In this document: in pieces, positions 1 through 5,298 of the stretch
Numbering within the stretch: the first letter of the stretch is position 1
How the letters are laid out: every line of letters starts with the position of its first letter
Source of the DNA: Spirochaetia bacterium
Lineage (GTDB): Bacteria > Spirochaetota > Leptospiria > Leptospirales > Leptonemataceae
Length of the DNA stretch: 5,298 nt
Direction: 5' to 3'
NCBI GenBank assembly: GCA_029880625.1
Contig: JAOUOA010000244.1
Coordinates: 1-5,298 of the forward strand
Program-made: the position numbers and the translations under genes
Notes under the pieces: model-generated
Told to the model about the DNA's origin: nothing
Database searches by the model: none
What the model saw: only the letters and a program-made list of their open reading frames with translations

Positions 1-2
1 CG

Positions 3-845
3 CTGTCCTTTTCATTCAAACGAAAAACAATTTCTGTAAAGAACTGGCAGATGCCCGGAATGATCTTTTACGGAGCCTGGTTGATCATGGCTGCAGGATA
101 TACGATCAGCGGCATCCATAAACTTGGAAGTCCATCCTGGATTGACGGCAGCGCAGTTCTGCATCTACTTCATAATCCGCTTGCCCGCGATACTTTTATT
201 CGTGGTTTCATTCTGGAAGCGCCTGTATGGTTTTTTAATGTTCTTTCCTGGAGCGCACTATTTTTAGAGATCGCATTTCTTCCTCTTGCTGCATTTCGAA
301 AAACCCGCTGGATTGCATGGACAGGAATTGTTTTTATGCATCTGGGAATCCTAACGGTTGTTAATTTTGCAGATTTGACTGCAGGAGTTCTGATGATTCA
401 TCTTTTTACAGTAGATCCTTTATGGTTTCCTTCAAGAAAATTTGCAAAAAATAAAAATCCTCCTGTGATTTATTTTGACGGTTTTTGCATTCTCTGTAAT
501 GGTTTTGTTGATTTCCTTCTGGAAGAGGACAAATCTCACCTGTATCGCTTTTCTGCGCTGCAGAGTGAAGCGGCTAAATCTGCTTTGTCCGGAATCGGTA
601 AGATTCCGGATTCTGTTGTTCTGTACGATAACGGAAATCTGTATTTTCGCTCAGATGCAGCCATTAAAATCATTTCCTCGCTTGGAGGAATCTGGAAAAT
701 ATTAGTTGTATTTTATTTGGTTCCAAGATTTCTTAGAGATCCTGTTTATGATTTTATTGCGAAGAGCCGATACACCTGGTTTGGAAAAAAAGATTCATGC
801 CGGATACCGTCAGATGAAGAAAAACAATATTTTATAGATTCATGA
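3..845 (+). CDS. HTTM-DCC fusion protein (membrane domain plus DUF393 thiol-oxidoreductase-like domain), 5' partial
   Basis: The frame is open to the left edge of the window, so the gene starts upstream. The ATG at 51 is probably internal, since the 16 codons before it read as coding and it has no good ribosome binding site. Numbering from that ATG, residues 1-125 are hydrophobic with several membrane spans. They carry the pattern YTISGIHKLGSPSW, typical of the C-terminal half of HTTM (vitamin K-dependent carboxylase-like) domains. Residues 138-262 match the DCC/DUF393 family: a YFDGFCILC motif with D143, C146 and C149 (D-x-x-C-x-x-C), then SDAAIKI near 201-207, LRDPVYDFIAKSRY near 228-241, and a late cysteine at C250. 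DCC proteins are thioredoxin-like and are presumed to be thiol-disulfide oxidoreductases; their substrate is unknown. The HTTM part anchors the redox domain at the membrane. The stop lies 10 nt before the ligase-like gene, which suggests an operon. The family calls are secure; the activity is inferred. Confidence 0.85.
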   Translation: MSFSFKRKTISVKNWQMPGMIFYGAWLIMAAGYTISGIHKLGSPSWIDGSAVLHLLHNPLARDTFIRGFILEAPVWFFNVLSWSALFLEIAFLPLAAFRKTRWIAWTGIVFMHLGILTVVNFADLTAGVLMIHLFTVDPLWFPSRKFAKNKNPPVIYFDGFCILCNGFVDFLLEEDKSHLYRFSALQSEAAKSALSGIGKIPDSVVLYDNGNLYFRSDAAIKIISSLGGIWKILVVFYLVPRFLRDPVYDFIAKSRYTWFGKKDSCRIPSDEEKQYFIDS

Positions 846-855
846 ACAGTAAATA

Positions 856-2562
856 ATGAGATTAAAACACATGCATACTATCAAAATCACAGAAATCTTT
901 TCAGTCTTAAAAGACAGGCGTTTCTTTATTTTAATTATATTTCTTTTGTCATCTTTTTTCTATTATCATCAGTTCCTTCAGACCGGGCATTTTGCAGGAA
1001 CATATTTCCGGATTTTTTCGATCATTGAATTTTTGTTTTCGTTATGTGTAAATATCCTTTTTTTTAAATACAGATTTTTTGGAGCTGCATTGGCCGGTAT
1101 TCTTTTTCCCCGATTCTTCCAGATTGTTACAGGGCTTGAGGGACACAGCACATTATTTCCTTATTTTACAGGACTTTCATTCGCTGTTTTATTGAAAGCT
1201 GTTTTTGATGCAGAAAATTCCAGATTTAGAGAGAAATATTCTTTAAAAGACGCATTGAATGGACGTTCGCTAATGATCTTAGCTTCAATGCTCTATTTGT
1301 CTATTCTACTTTTAAGGGAATGGATATCGAATTACGGATTCGGTCTTTTAGATTTTCCATTTCGTGACAGAGAAGTTTCGCCCGGTGTCAGTGCCAATTT
1401 ATCCATGCATCATTCGTTGACGGCTGCTTTGAATTTATTCGGACCGCTTCTGTGGATCTTTACCGAAAAAATATTTTTTCTTCAAAAAGAAAGTAGTATG
1501 CAGAATCAGATTATGGCCGGATTTACGGCCGGCGCTGCATTCAATATTTGCGTGATGCTGATTCAGTCATTCACTGAGCCGGATGCTTTTTTATTCCGTT
1601 TTTATAAAGGTACTGCGAAAAGTTTTGAGGTGGGGCGGCTGCCCGGGTTTTTTTCTGACTCAGGTTCGTCAGCAGCATTGATGCCTGTTCTGTTTTATAT
1701 CTCATATATTTATATTAAAAATAATATGCTTAAGCAGAATATTATTTATAGCAAAATATTAAGTTCTGGGGTTTTTTTAATCGTCCTGGTGTCAGCCGGA
1801 ATCTACCAGGGTCGAGGATATTTTCTCGTATCATCAGCAGTTTTATTGATTTTATTTTTGCATTTGTATTATTTTAGTTTTCTGGTCTTAAATAAAAATA
1901 AAAGAGAGATGTTGTATGCGTCAGTTTTTATTTTTGCTTCAGGAATGATTCTGCTGTATTTAATAAAAGATTTTACCAGCATGAAGAGGATACTGGGCGC
2001 TTTTCCGGGAATTGTCGAGGCAATTGCGAATTACAATCTGTATGACGCATTCATGACTTTGGACTCAGAAAGAACCCGGCTTTTTCTTGTTGGGCTGAAT
2101 ATATTTTACGATCATGTCTTGATTGGAAGCGGTTTGAACACCTTTGTCAGGGAATCTTCTTTCTATCGAACGGAAACAATGATTTCGCATGACAATTCGG
2201 CCAATTTGTATATAGGCGCTCTGTCTGATACAGGAATTGTCGGAACTCTGATTGTTCTTTTGATGCTGGCTCTTTACGGGTATTTTCTGTATCTTTATTT
2301 GGAGAAGATTAGAACCGGCGAAGCAGGGGGTGATTTGCTTAAATCATTTGAAATTTTCATGATCCCTGGGATTATACTGGTTTCATTCCTTTTTGGCTAC
2401 CATATTGTTCATCCGGAAACAGCCGTGGTATTTTTTCTTCCTCTTTTCTGCTGTTCCTTTAGGGAAGAAGGAAAAAGATTACGAGCAGGTATGTATTTTA
2501 ACGTTCTGATTTATTTTTTAATAATCCTTTATGTGATTATCTATTTTGCGATGCATTTTTGA
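856..2562 (+). CDS. O-antigen ligase/polymerase-like (Wzy_C/WaaL superfamily) polytopic membrane protein
   Basis: This 568-residue, very hydrophobic protein has roughly a dozen or more predicted spans (for example about 23-41, 51-71, 138-154, 219-239, 301-317, 323-345, 352-370, 461-481, 499-515 and 546-566). The Wzy/WaaL signature is visible. RLPGFFSDSGSSAALM at 261-276 is the usual R-x-x-G-x-F/D pattern. QGRG at 318-321 carries a conserved-type arginine. SERTRLF at 404-410 is followed by DHVLIGSGLNTF (419-430), and HDNSANLYIGALSDTGIVG (445-463) holds the histidine/asparagine region that matches the periplasmic catalytic histidine area of WaaL. Family members transfer or polymerise undecaprenyl-linked glycans at the periplasmic face of the inner membrane. 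Ligase, polymerase or protein O-glycosylase cannot be separated from sequence. The ATG at 856 has no clear AGGAG, and an in-frame ATG at 871 is an alternative. Because the gene starts 10 nt after the upstream stop, translational coupling is plausible. Confidence 0.82.
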   Translation: MRLKHMHTIKITEIFSVLKDRRFFILIIFLLSSFFYYHQFLQTGHFAGTYFRIFSIIEFLFSLCVNILFFKYRFFGAALAGILFPRFFQIVTGLEGHSTLFPYFTGLSFAVLLKAVFDAENSRFREKYSLKDALNGRSLMILASMLYLSILLLREWISNYGFGLLDFPFRDREVSPGVSANLSMHHSLTAALNLFGPLLWIFTEKIFFLQKESSMQNQIMAGFTAGAAFNICVMLIQSFTEPDAFLFRFYKGTAKSFEVGRLPGFFSDSGSSAALMPVLFYISYIYIKNNMLKQNIIYSKILSSGVFLIVLVSAGIYQGRGYFLVSSAVLLILFLHLYYFSFLVLNKNKREMLYASVFIFASGMILLYLIKDFTSMKRILGAFPGIVEAIANYNLYDAFMTLDSERTRLFLVGLNIFYDHVLIGSGLNTFVRESSFYRTETMISHDNSANLYIGALSDTGIVGTLIVLLMLALYGYFLYLYLEKIRTGEAGGDLLKSFEIFMIPGIILVSFLFGYHIVHPETAVVFFLPLFCCSFREEGKRLRAGMYFNVLIYFLIILYVIIYFAMHF

Positions 2563-2617
2563 ATTAATTACCACCCGGCACTGTATTTTTCTATTGTTTT
2601 GCAGGATTCGTGCTCTT

Positions 2618-2638
2618 AAATCATGCGATCATGATTTT
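2618..2638 (+). terminator. possible weak transcription terminator after the ligase-like gene
   Basis: AAATCATG (2618-2625) and CATGATTT (2630-2637) form a perfect 8-bp stem with a CGAT tetraloop. The right arm ends in a short run of four T (2635-2638). It lies 56 nt after the stop codon. The stem has only two G/C pairs and the T tract is short, so intrinsic termination would be weak. It could instead be an incidental dyad. Confidence 0.25.
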
Positions 2639-2899
2639 CCTGACTGAAGAATTTCGTATGTATTTATTAACTTCTGCAGGGCTAACTGAATCATGGAATT
2701 ATTTCTGCGGTGATTCGCATGATGTATTCTTGACCGCTCTGCAGTGATAGCTATTATGAAAATTGTATGAAAAGATATTTATATTAGGCTTGTGATAGGA
2801 CTTCATGATGTTGAAAAATATTATCATATTCTTTAAAAAAATTCTGAAAAACTCAAAATTTTTATCCAGGATCTGAATGATTTTCGTTCTCCAGCACTG

Positions 2900-2928
2900 T
2901 TGAAAAAATGAACCCTGATGGTTAAATT
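2900..2928 (+). promoter_or_regulatory. weak sigma70-type promoter candidate for the paralog operon
   Basis: TTGAAA at 2900-2905 (5 of 6 matches to the -35 consensus) is followed after a 17-nt spacer by TAAATT at 2923-2928 (4 of 6 matches to the -10 consensus). This would start transcription about 115 nt ahead of the first paralog and place the 2973-2997 inverted repeat in the 5' leader. In DNA this AT-rich, such matches are common by chance. Confidence 0.2.
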
Positions 2929-2972
2929 CCTTAATAATCAAAATTTGTGTAGTGGAAGTGATTTAGTTTCAG

Positions 2973-2997
2973 TCATTGATTAAAAAGCAATCAATGA
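2973..2997 (+). promoter_or_regulatory. perfect inverted repeat upstream of the paralog operon (operator or leader hairpin)
   Basis: TCATTGATT (2973-2981) is the exact reverse complement of AATCAATGA (2989-2997), with a 7-nt centre (AAAAAGC). In RNA the stem extends by a G-U and an A-U pair. It ends 54 nt before the ATG of the first paralog and is not followed by a T run, so it is not a typical terminator. A further TTGATT copy sits at 3030-3035, just before the ribosome binding site. Either a dimeric regulator site or a 5'-leader hairpin fits. Confidence 0.4.
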
Positions 2998-3051
2998 TTC
3001 TGCAAAGTTGAATTTTTGATATCCATGCTTTGATTACAACAGGAGATTAAA

Positions 3052-3750
3052 ATGGAAGCATTAAAAGAACGAATTATTGAAGAAACATGGAGCAAGGAAA
3101 CGATCATGGATGTTGAAATTAACATCATTGAACGAATGATCGGCTGCCGGACAGTTGAAGCTGTAGAAGGATCGATCAGTTACGCCTACTATCTGCGAAA
3201 GGTTGGTCTGACCAATGATAATTATCCTCTGTTTCTAAAACTTCTTGAGGTGGAAAACCACTGGGTGATTGATACTCTATTGGGCAATAAGGACCCTTTT
3301 CTTCTTTTGAGTTCAATCCATCCCAATACATATGTCATGCTGACATCTTTCAAACTGCTGACGAACTGGCATCCAGGAGGCATCTATCCCAAGACGCTTG
3401 CGATTGTCCTTGGAATTCTTCAGGCAGCATACTGTTCCCCGAAAGACGGAAATAAAATCTATAATGTGAGCATCAGTGATATTGATAATCTCGGAAAGCA
3501 TCTGAATAAAGAACTGGGACAGGATGACCCGAATAACAGGGTCATCCTGAATATTCTGGACTGGATGGGATCGCTTGCAGGAACTTCAGATGATCCTGAT
3601 GTAGAGCAGATGGCACGCCAGTCTAACAGTATACGAACTTATTTTTTTGACAAGCGCAAAAAAATGGAAGATATCATTCCGCAGGTGCTTCTTGTAAAAT
3701 CGGATTATATTGCGAAGGAAATACCTCCACGAAAAGTATTTGTAGATTGA
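3052..3750 (+). CDS. uncharacterised protein, paralog 1 of a three-gene tandem family
   Basis: I do not recognise this 232-residue family. The start is well supported: AGGAG at 3041-3045 sits 6 nt before the ATG. The product has no signal peptide, membrane span or cysteine motif, and reads as a mostly helical cytoplasmic protein. Residues shared with both downstream paralogs include W13, N57-Y58-P59 with FLK (61-63), N69-H70, V72, D74, D81-P82, P91-N92, K114, L120-G121, Y127, LGKHL (147-151), Q157, the ILNILD block (165-170), I194-R195, F198, D200, I209-P210, LL (213-214) and K222-E223. It aligns without gaps to the second paralog from W13 to about residue 177 (about 52% identity by hand count) and to the third (about 36%). 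The next gene starts 24 nt later, so the genes are likely co-transcribed. A perfect hairpin overlies codons 157-166. Function is unknown. Confidence 0.88.
   Translation: MEALKERIIEETWSKETIMDVEINIIERMIGCRTVEAVEGSISYAYYLRKVGLTNDNYPLFLKLLEVENHWVIDTLLGNKDPFLLLSSIHPNTYVMLTSFKLLTNWHPGGIYPKTLAIVLGILQAAYCSPKDGNKIYNVSISDIDNLGKHLNKELGQDDPNNRVILNILDWMGSLAGTSDDPDVEQMARQSNSIRTYFFDKRKKMEDIIPQVLLVKSDYIAKEIPPRKVFVD
3520..3549 (+). repeat. perfect 11-bp inverted repeat inside paralog 1
   Basis: CAGGATGACCC (3520-3530) is the exact reverse complement of GGGTCATCCTG (3539-3549), with an 8-nt loop. It covers exactly codons 157-166 (Q to L). Six of the eleven pairs are G-C on a background of AT-rich DNA. The second paralog encodes similar residues here but has only a weak AGGATG/CATCCT pair with a 25-nt loop, so the hairpin is not needed by the protein sequence. 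Confidence 0.6.
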
Positions 3751-3774
3751 AATTGTAAAAACAGGAGAACTATA

Positions 3775-4533
3775 ATGAAAGAATTATTTGAAAAGAAACT
3801 GCGATGGACAAATGAAGATATTGCAGCGATTGAATATGAATTGTTAAAAGGACTGATGCGTACTCGTTCAGTAGAGGCGGTTGAGTCTGCCATTACATAC
3901 GGAGCCTATCTGAACAGTATTGGAATTACAAACAGTAACTACCCGATTTTTCTTAAAATGCTGAGCATCCGGAATCACTATGTGATTGATGCTCTTCTGG
4001 GGGACCGCGATCCGTTTTTGTTTATGAGTTCCATTCAGCCCAATTATTTTGTTGTTGCGACATGTTTTACCTTTCTGGGAAAGTATCAGCCGGAAGAAAT
4101 TTACTCAAAGACTCTCGGAATTATACTGGGGGTTTTTCAGGCTGCCTATTCAAATCCCCTTGATGGATATAAGATTTATCCTCCTTCCATTGCTGACATC
4201 AACGGACTTGGCAAACATTTAATCGAAAAGAAAGGTCAGGATGATCTTCTGAATCGAAGCATACTGGACATCCTTGATAAAATTAGCGAACTGGAAGGCC
4301 AGAATGTTGATGAGTCTATGGAAGACCTTGCAGTTCATGCTCATAATATCAGGAACAATTTTTATGATTCAACAAAACGTCTTGTTGATGTGATTCCGGA
4401 TGTCCTCTTAAGAACAGAAGAAAATCTGGATAAGGAAATTTCTCCCAGAAAGTATGTTCCGCTGACAAAAGCAGCAGAAGGAAAAAAAGAATCCGTAAAC
4501 GGTAAAAATAACGGACGAGGCAAAACAGTTTAA
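3775..4533 (+). CDS. uncharacterised protein, paralog 2 with a basic C-terminal tail
   Basis: This is a 252-residue member of the same unrecognised family. AGGAG at 3763-3767 is 7 nt before the ATG, in a context (ACAGGAG) like that of the gene before it. The conserved block runs from W11 to about residue 225: NYPIFLK (55-61), N67-H68, V70, D72, D79-P80, P89-N90, LGKHL (145-149), Q155, ILDILD (163-168), I192-R193, I207-P208, K220-E221 and R225. Unlike its neighbours it carries an extra tail, about residues 230-252, rich in Lys, Gly and Asn. This tail is likely disordered and basic, and may bind nucleic acid or another acidic partner. There is no signal peptide or membrane span. The protein is closest to paralog 1 (about 52% identity) and about 43% identical to paralog 3. 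A hairpin covers its stop codon. No function can be assigned. Confidence 0.88.
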   Translation: MKELFEKKLRWTNEDIAAIEYELLKGLMRTRSVEAVESAITYGAYLNSIGITNSNYPIFLKMLSIRNHYVIDALLGDRDPFLFMSSIQPNYFVVATCFTFLGKYQPEEIYSKTLGIILGVFQAAYSNPLDGYKIYPPSIADINGLGKHLIEKKGQDDLLNRSILDILDKISELEGQNVDESMEDLAVHAHNIRNNFYDSTKRLVDVIPDVLLRTEENLDKEISPRKYVPLTKAAEGKKESVNGKNNGRGKTV

Positions 4534-4556
4534 TACGGAGAATATCTGTATTAAAC
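4528..4556 (+). promoter_or_regulatory. 12-bp hairpin spanning the stop codon of paralog 2
   Basis: The left arm 4528-4539 (GTTTAATACGGA) pairs with the right arm 4545-4556 (TCTGTATTAAAC), giving 12 pairs with one G-U and a 5-nt loop (GAATA). The TAA stop at 4531-4533 lies within the left arm. No T run follows, so it is a poor terminator. An intercistronic RNA structure that affects processing, stability or relative expression of paralogs 2 and 3 fits better. The DNA dyad could alternatively be a protein site. Confidence 0.5.
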
Positions 4557-4595
4557 CATATGTATGACAAATACTGTCTTGCAGGAGCATAAATT

Positions 4596-5288
4596 ATGAA
4601 ACGATGGGAAGTAGAGGGATGGCAGAAGGACGACCTGGATAGTCTGGAGCTGTCATTTCTAAAAAAAATATTTTCATGCGATAATGCAGAAAGCGTAAGC
4701 GCAGCATGCGCTTATGCTGCCTATATGAATAAAATAGGCGTAAATCCGGATAATTATCCGATTTTTCTCAAAATGATTGATATGCCGAATCACTGGGTTG
4801 TGGACGCACTTGTAGGGAAAAATGATCCGTCAACTTTTTTTGAAAAGGTTCAGCCGAATTATTATATTCTGCGGGAATGTTTTCGTTCTCTTGCGCGTTC
4901 CACACCGAAGAATATTTCTTCAAAGGCATTACTGCTTTACCTGGGGCTTTTGAAGGTTACCTATGAAGTTCCTTACGAAGGGTATGAAGTTTATCCTGTT
5001 TCAGCGGAAAATATGAATCATCTGGGAAAGCATCTGGATGAGTCGAAAGATCAAACCAATGAGGTGAATCAGAATATACTTCTGATTCTGGACAGGATTG
5101 CCTCTTTATTTGATCCAGGACGTCCAGACGATGAGGAGGCGATTATTACGGTTGCAACCCAGGCCAATAATATCAGGGGTAAATTTCTTGATATCACCAA
5201 GTCTCTCAAAGAAGCCATCCCGGATGAGCTTCTTAAATCATCAGCGGCTAATAAAGAAGTGGCGCCGCTTCGTGCAAAAAACGGCTGA
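4596..5288 (+). CDS. uncharacterised protein, paralog 3 of the tandem family (most divergent)
   Basis: This 230-residue protein is complete, ending in TGA at 5286-5288. AGGAG at 4583-4587 is 8 nt before the ATG. It keeps the family's fixed positions: W9, N53-Y54-P55 with FLK (57-59), N65-H66, V68, D70, D77-P78, P87-N88, K110, L116-G117, Y123, LGKHL (143-147), Q153, ILLILD (161-166), I193-R194, F197, D199, I208-P209, LL (212-213) and K220-E221. Elsewhere it has drifted. The stretch FLLLSSI of paralog 1 becomes STFFEKV, and residues 123-133 are tyrosine/glutamate-rich (YEVPYEGYEVY). By hand count it is about 36% identical to paralog 1 and 43% to paralog 2, with no gaps over the first 160 or so residues. 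It is predicted to be soluble and cytoplasmic. The 62-nt gap before it holds a hairpin, so its expression may differ from that of the first two. Function is unknown. Confidence 0.88.
   Translation: MKRWEVEGWQKDDLDSLELSFLKKIFSCDNAESVSAACAYAAYMNKIGVNPDNYPIFLKMIDMPNHWVVDALVGKNDPSTFFEKVQPNYYILRECFRSLARSTPKNISSKALLLYLGLLKVTYEVPYEGYEVYPVSAENMNHLGKHLDESKDQTNEVNQNILLILDRIASLFDPGRPDDEEAIITVATQANNIRGKFLDITKSLKEAIPDELLKSSAANKEVAPLRAKNG
4692..4718 (+). repeat. 12-bp hairpin within the early coding region of paralog 3
   Basis: AGCGTAAGCGCA (4692-4703) pairs with TGCGCTTATGCT (4707-4718) through 12 pairs, one of them G-U, leaving a 3-nt loop (GCA). It covers codons 33-41 (S to A), about 97 nt into the gene. 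It is locally GC-rich compared with its surroundings and has no counterpart in the other two paralogs. Confidence 0.5.
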
Positions 5289-5298
5289 TTCGCGAAAA

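Larger units (their letters stand above)
2563..3051 (+). other. 489-bp intergenic region without a convincing gene
   Basis: This gap separates the membrane-protein unit from the paralog array. It is strongly AT-rich with stops in all frames. The longest open frame is on the minus strand (2699-2941, 80 codons); it starts with TTG, lacks a ribosome binding site and is rich in Phe, Asn and Ile, as expected for translated noncoding AT-rich DNA. What can be pointed to is a short hairpin at 2618-2637, a weak promoter-like pair at 2900-2928, and a perfect inverted repeat at 2973-2997. No tRNA, CRISPR repeat or insertion-sequence end was seen. It most likely holds the end of one transcription unit and the promoter and leader of the next. 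Confidence 0.6.
3052..5288 (+). repeat. tandem array of three diverged paralogous genes
   Basis: Three head-to-tail genes encode proteins of one family. Gaps between them are 24 and 62 nt, and each gene has its own AGGAG site. Divergence at the protein level (about 36-52% identity) with no indels over about 165 residues points to old duplications kept under selection, rather than a recent unstable repeat. The array may continue beyond the right edge: only 10 nt follow the last stop, so neither further copies nor a terminator can be seen. Confidence 0.85.

Noticed and set aside
475..705. 76-codon + strand open frame inside the HTTM-DCC gene
   Set aside because: It overlaps the well-supported DCC domain in another frame and has no ribosome binding site or recognisable motif.
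1515..1532. GGCCGG direct/inverted repeat with a 5-bp stem in the ligase-like gene
   Set aside because: The stem is only 5 bp and falls in ordinary Ala/Gly coding sequence.
2621..2722. TCATGCGA and TCGCATGA as a long-range inverted pair (2621-2628 and 2715-2722)
   Set aside because: Eight bases with an 86-nt spacer is within chance for AT-rich DNA, and no mobile-element gene lies between the arms.
2756..2905. Possible decayed gene on the + strand: ATGAAAATTGTA start, then plausible protein-like stretches interrupted by TGA (2768) and TAA
   Set aside because: The stretches (for example LHDVEKYYHIL) look coding-like, but stops are about as frequent as chance predicts. There is no strong ribosome binding site and no resemblance to the neighbouring proteins.
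2699..2941. 80-codon minus-strand open frame in the intergenic region
   Set aside because: It starts with TTG, has no ribosome binding site upstream on that strand, and has the Phe/Asn/Ile-rich composition expected from translating AT-rich noncoding DNA.
3101..3142. Nested short stems (CGATCAT/ATGATCG and GATGTT/AACATC) early in paralog 1
   Set aside because: The two stems are short and separated by an asymmetric 9-nt bulge, so the structure is weak and could easily be chance.
3313..3501. Minus-strand open frames within the paralog genes (3313-3501, 3705-3893, 4349-4570, 4408-4590)
   Set aside because: They are antisense shadows of clearly coding genes with good ribosome binding sites, and they carry no family features.

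Overview
The window is AT-rich bacterial DNA with every gene on the + strand. It holds the end of a membrane/redox fusion gene, one complete polytopic membrane protein gene, a 489-bp gap, and three tandem paralogous genes of a family I do not recognise. An O-antigen ligase/polymerase-type protein points to a Gram-negative (diderm) bacterium. A spirochaete such as a Leptospira relative would fit the base composition and the HTTM-DCC fusion. That placement is a guess, because no rRNA or marker gene is present.

Region 1 (3-2562): a 5'-truncated HTTM-DCC protein (membrane domain followed by a DUF393 thiol-oxidoreductase-like domain). After 10 nt comes a 568-residue Wzy/WaaL-superfamily protein. 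The tight spacing suggests one transcription unit with an envelope or surface-glycan role.

Region 2 (2563-3051): no convincing gene. It contains a weak possible terminator hairpin near 2618-2638, a weak possible promoter near 2900-2928, and a perfect 9-bp inverted repeat at 2973-2997 just ahead of the next operon.

Region 3 (3052-5288): three consecutive genes of 232, 252 and 230 aa, each with an AGGAG ribosome binding site 6-8 nt before ATG. Their products align without gaps over about 165 residues. By hand count they are about 52% (first/second), 43% (second/third) and 36% (first/third) identical. All three look soluble, cytoplasmic and helical, with no signal peptide or membrane segment. 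They share a fixed set of polar and aromatic residues (NYPxFLK, NHxVxD, DP, PN, LGKHL, ILxILD, IR, IP, KE). Strong RNA-capable hairpins lie inside the first and third genes and across the stop codon of the second. This array is the most likely undescribed element here: diverged but constrained paralogs that are probably co-expressed and may form a hetero-oligomer. No function can be assigned from sequence alone.
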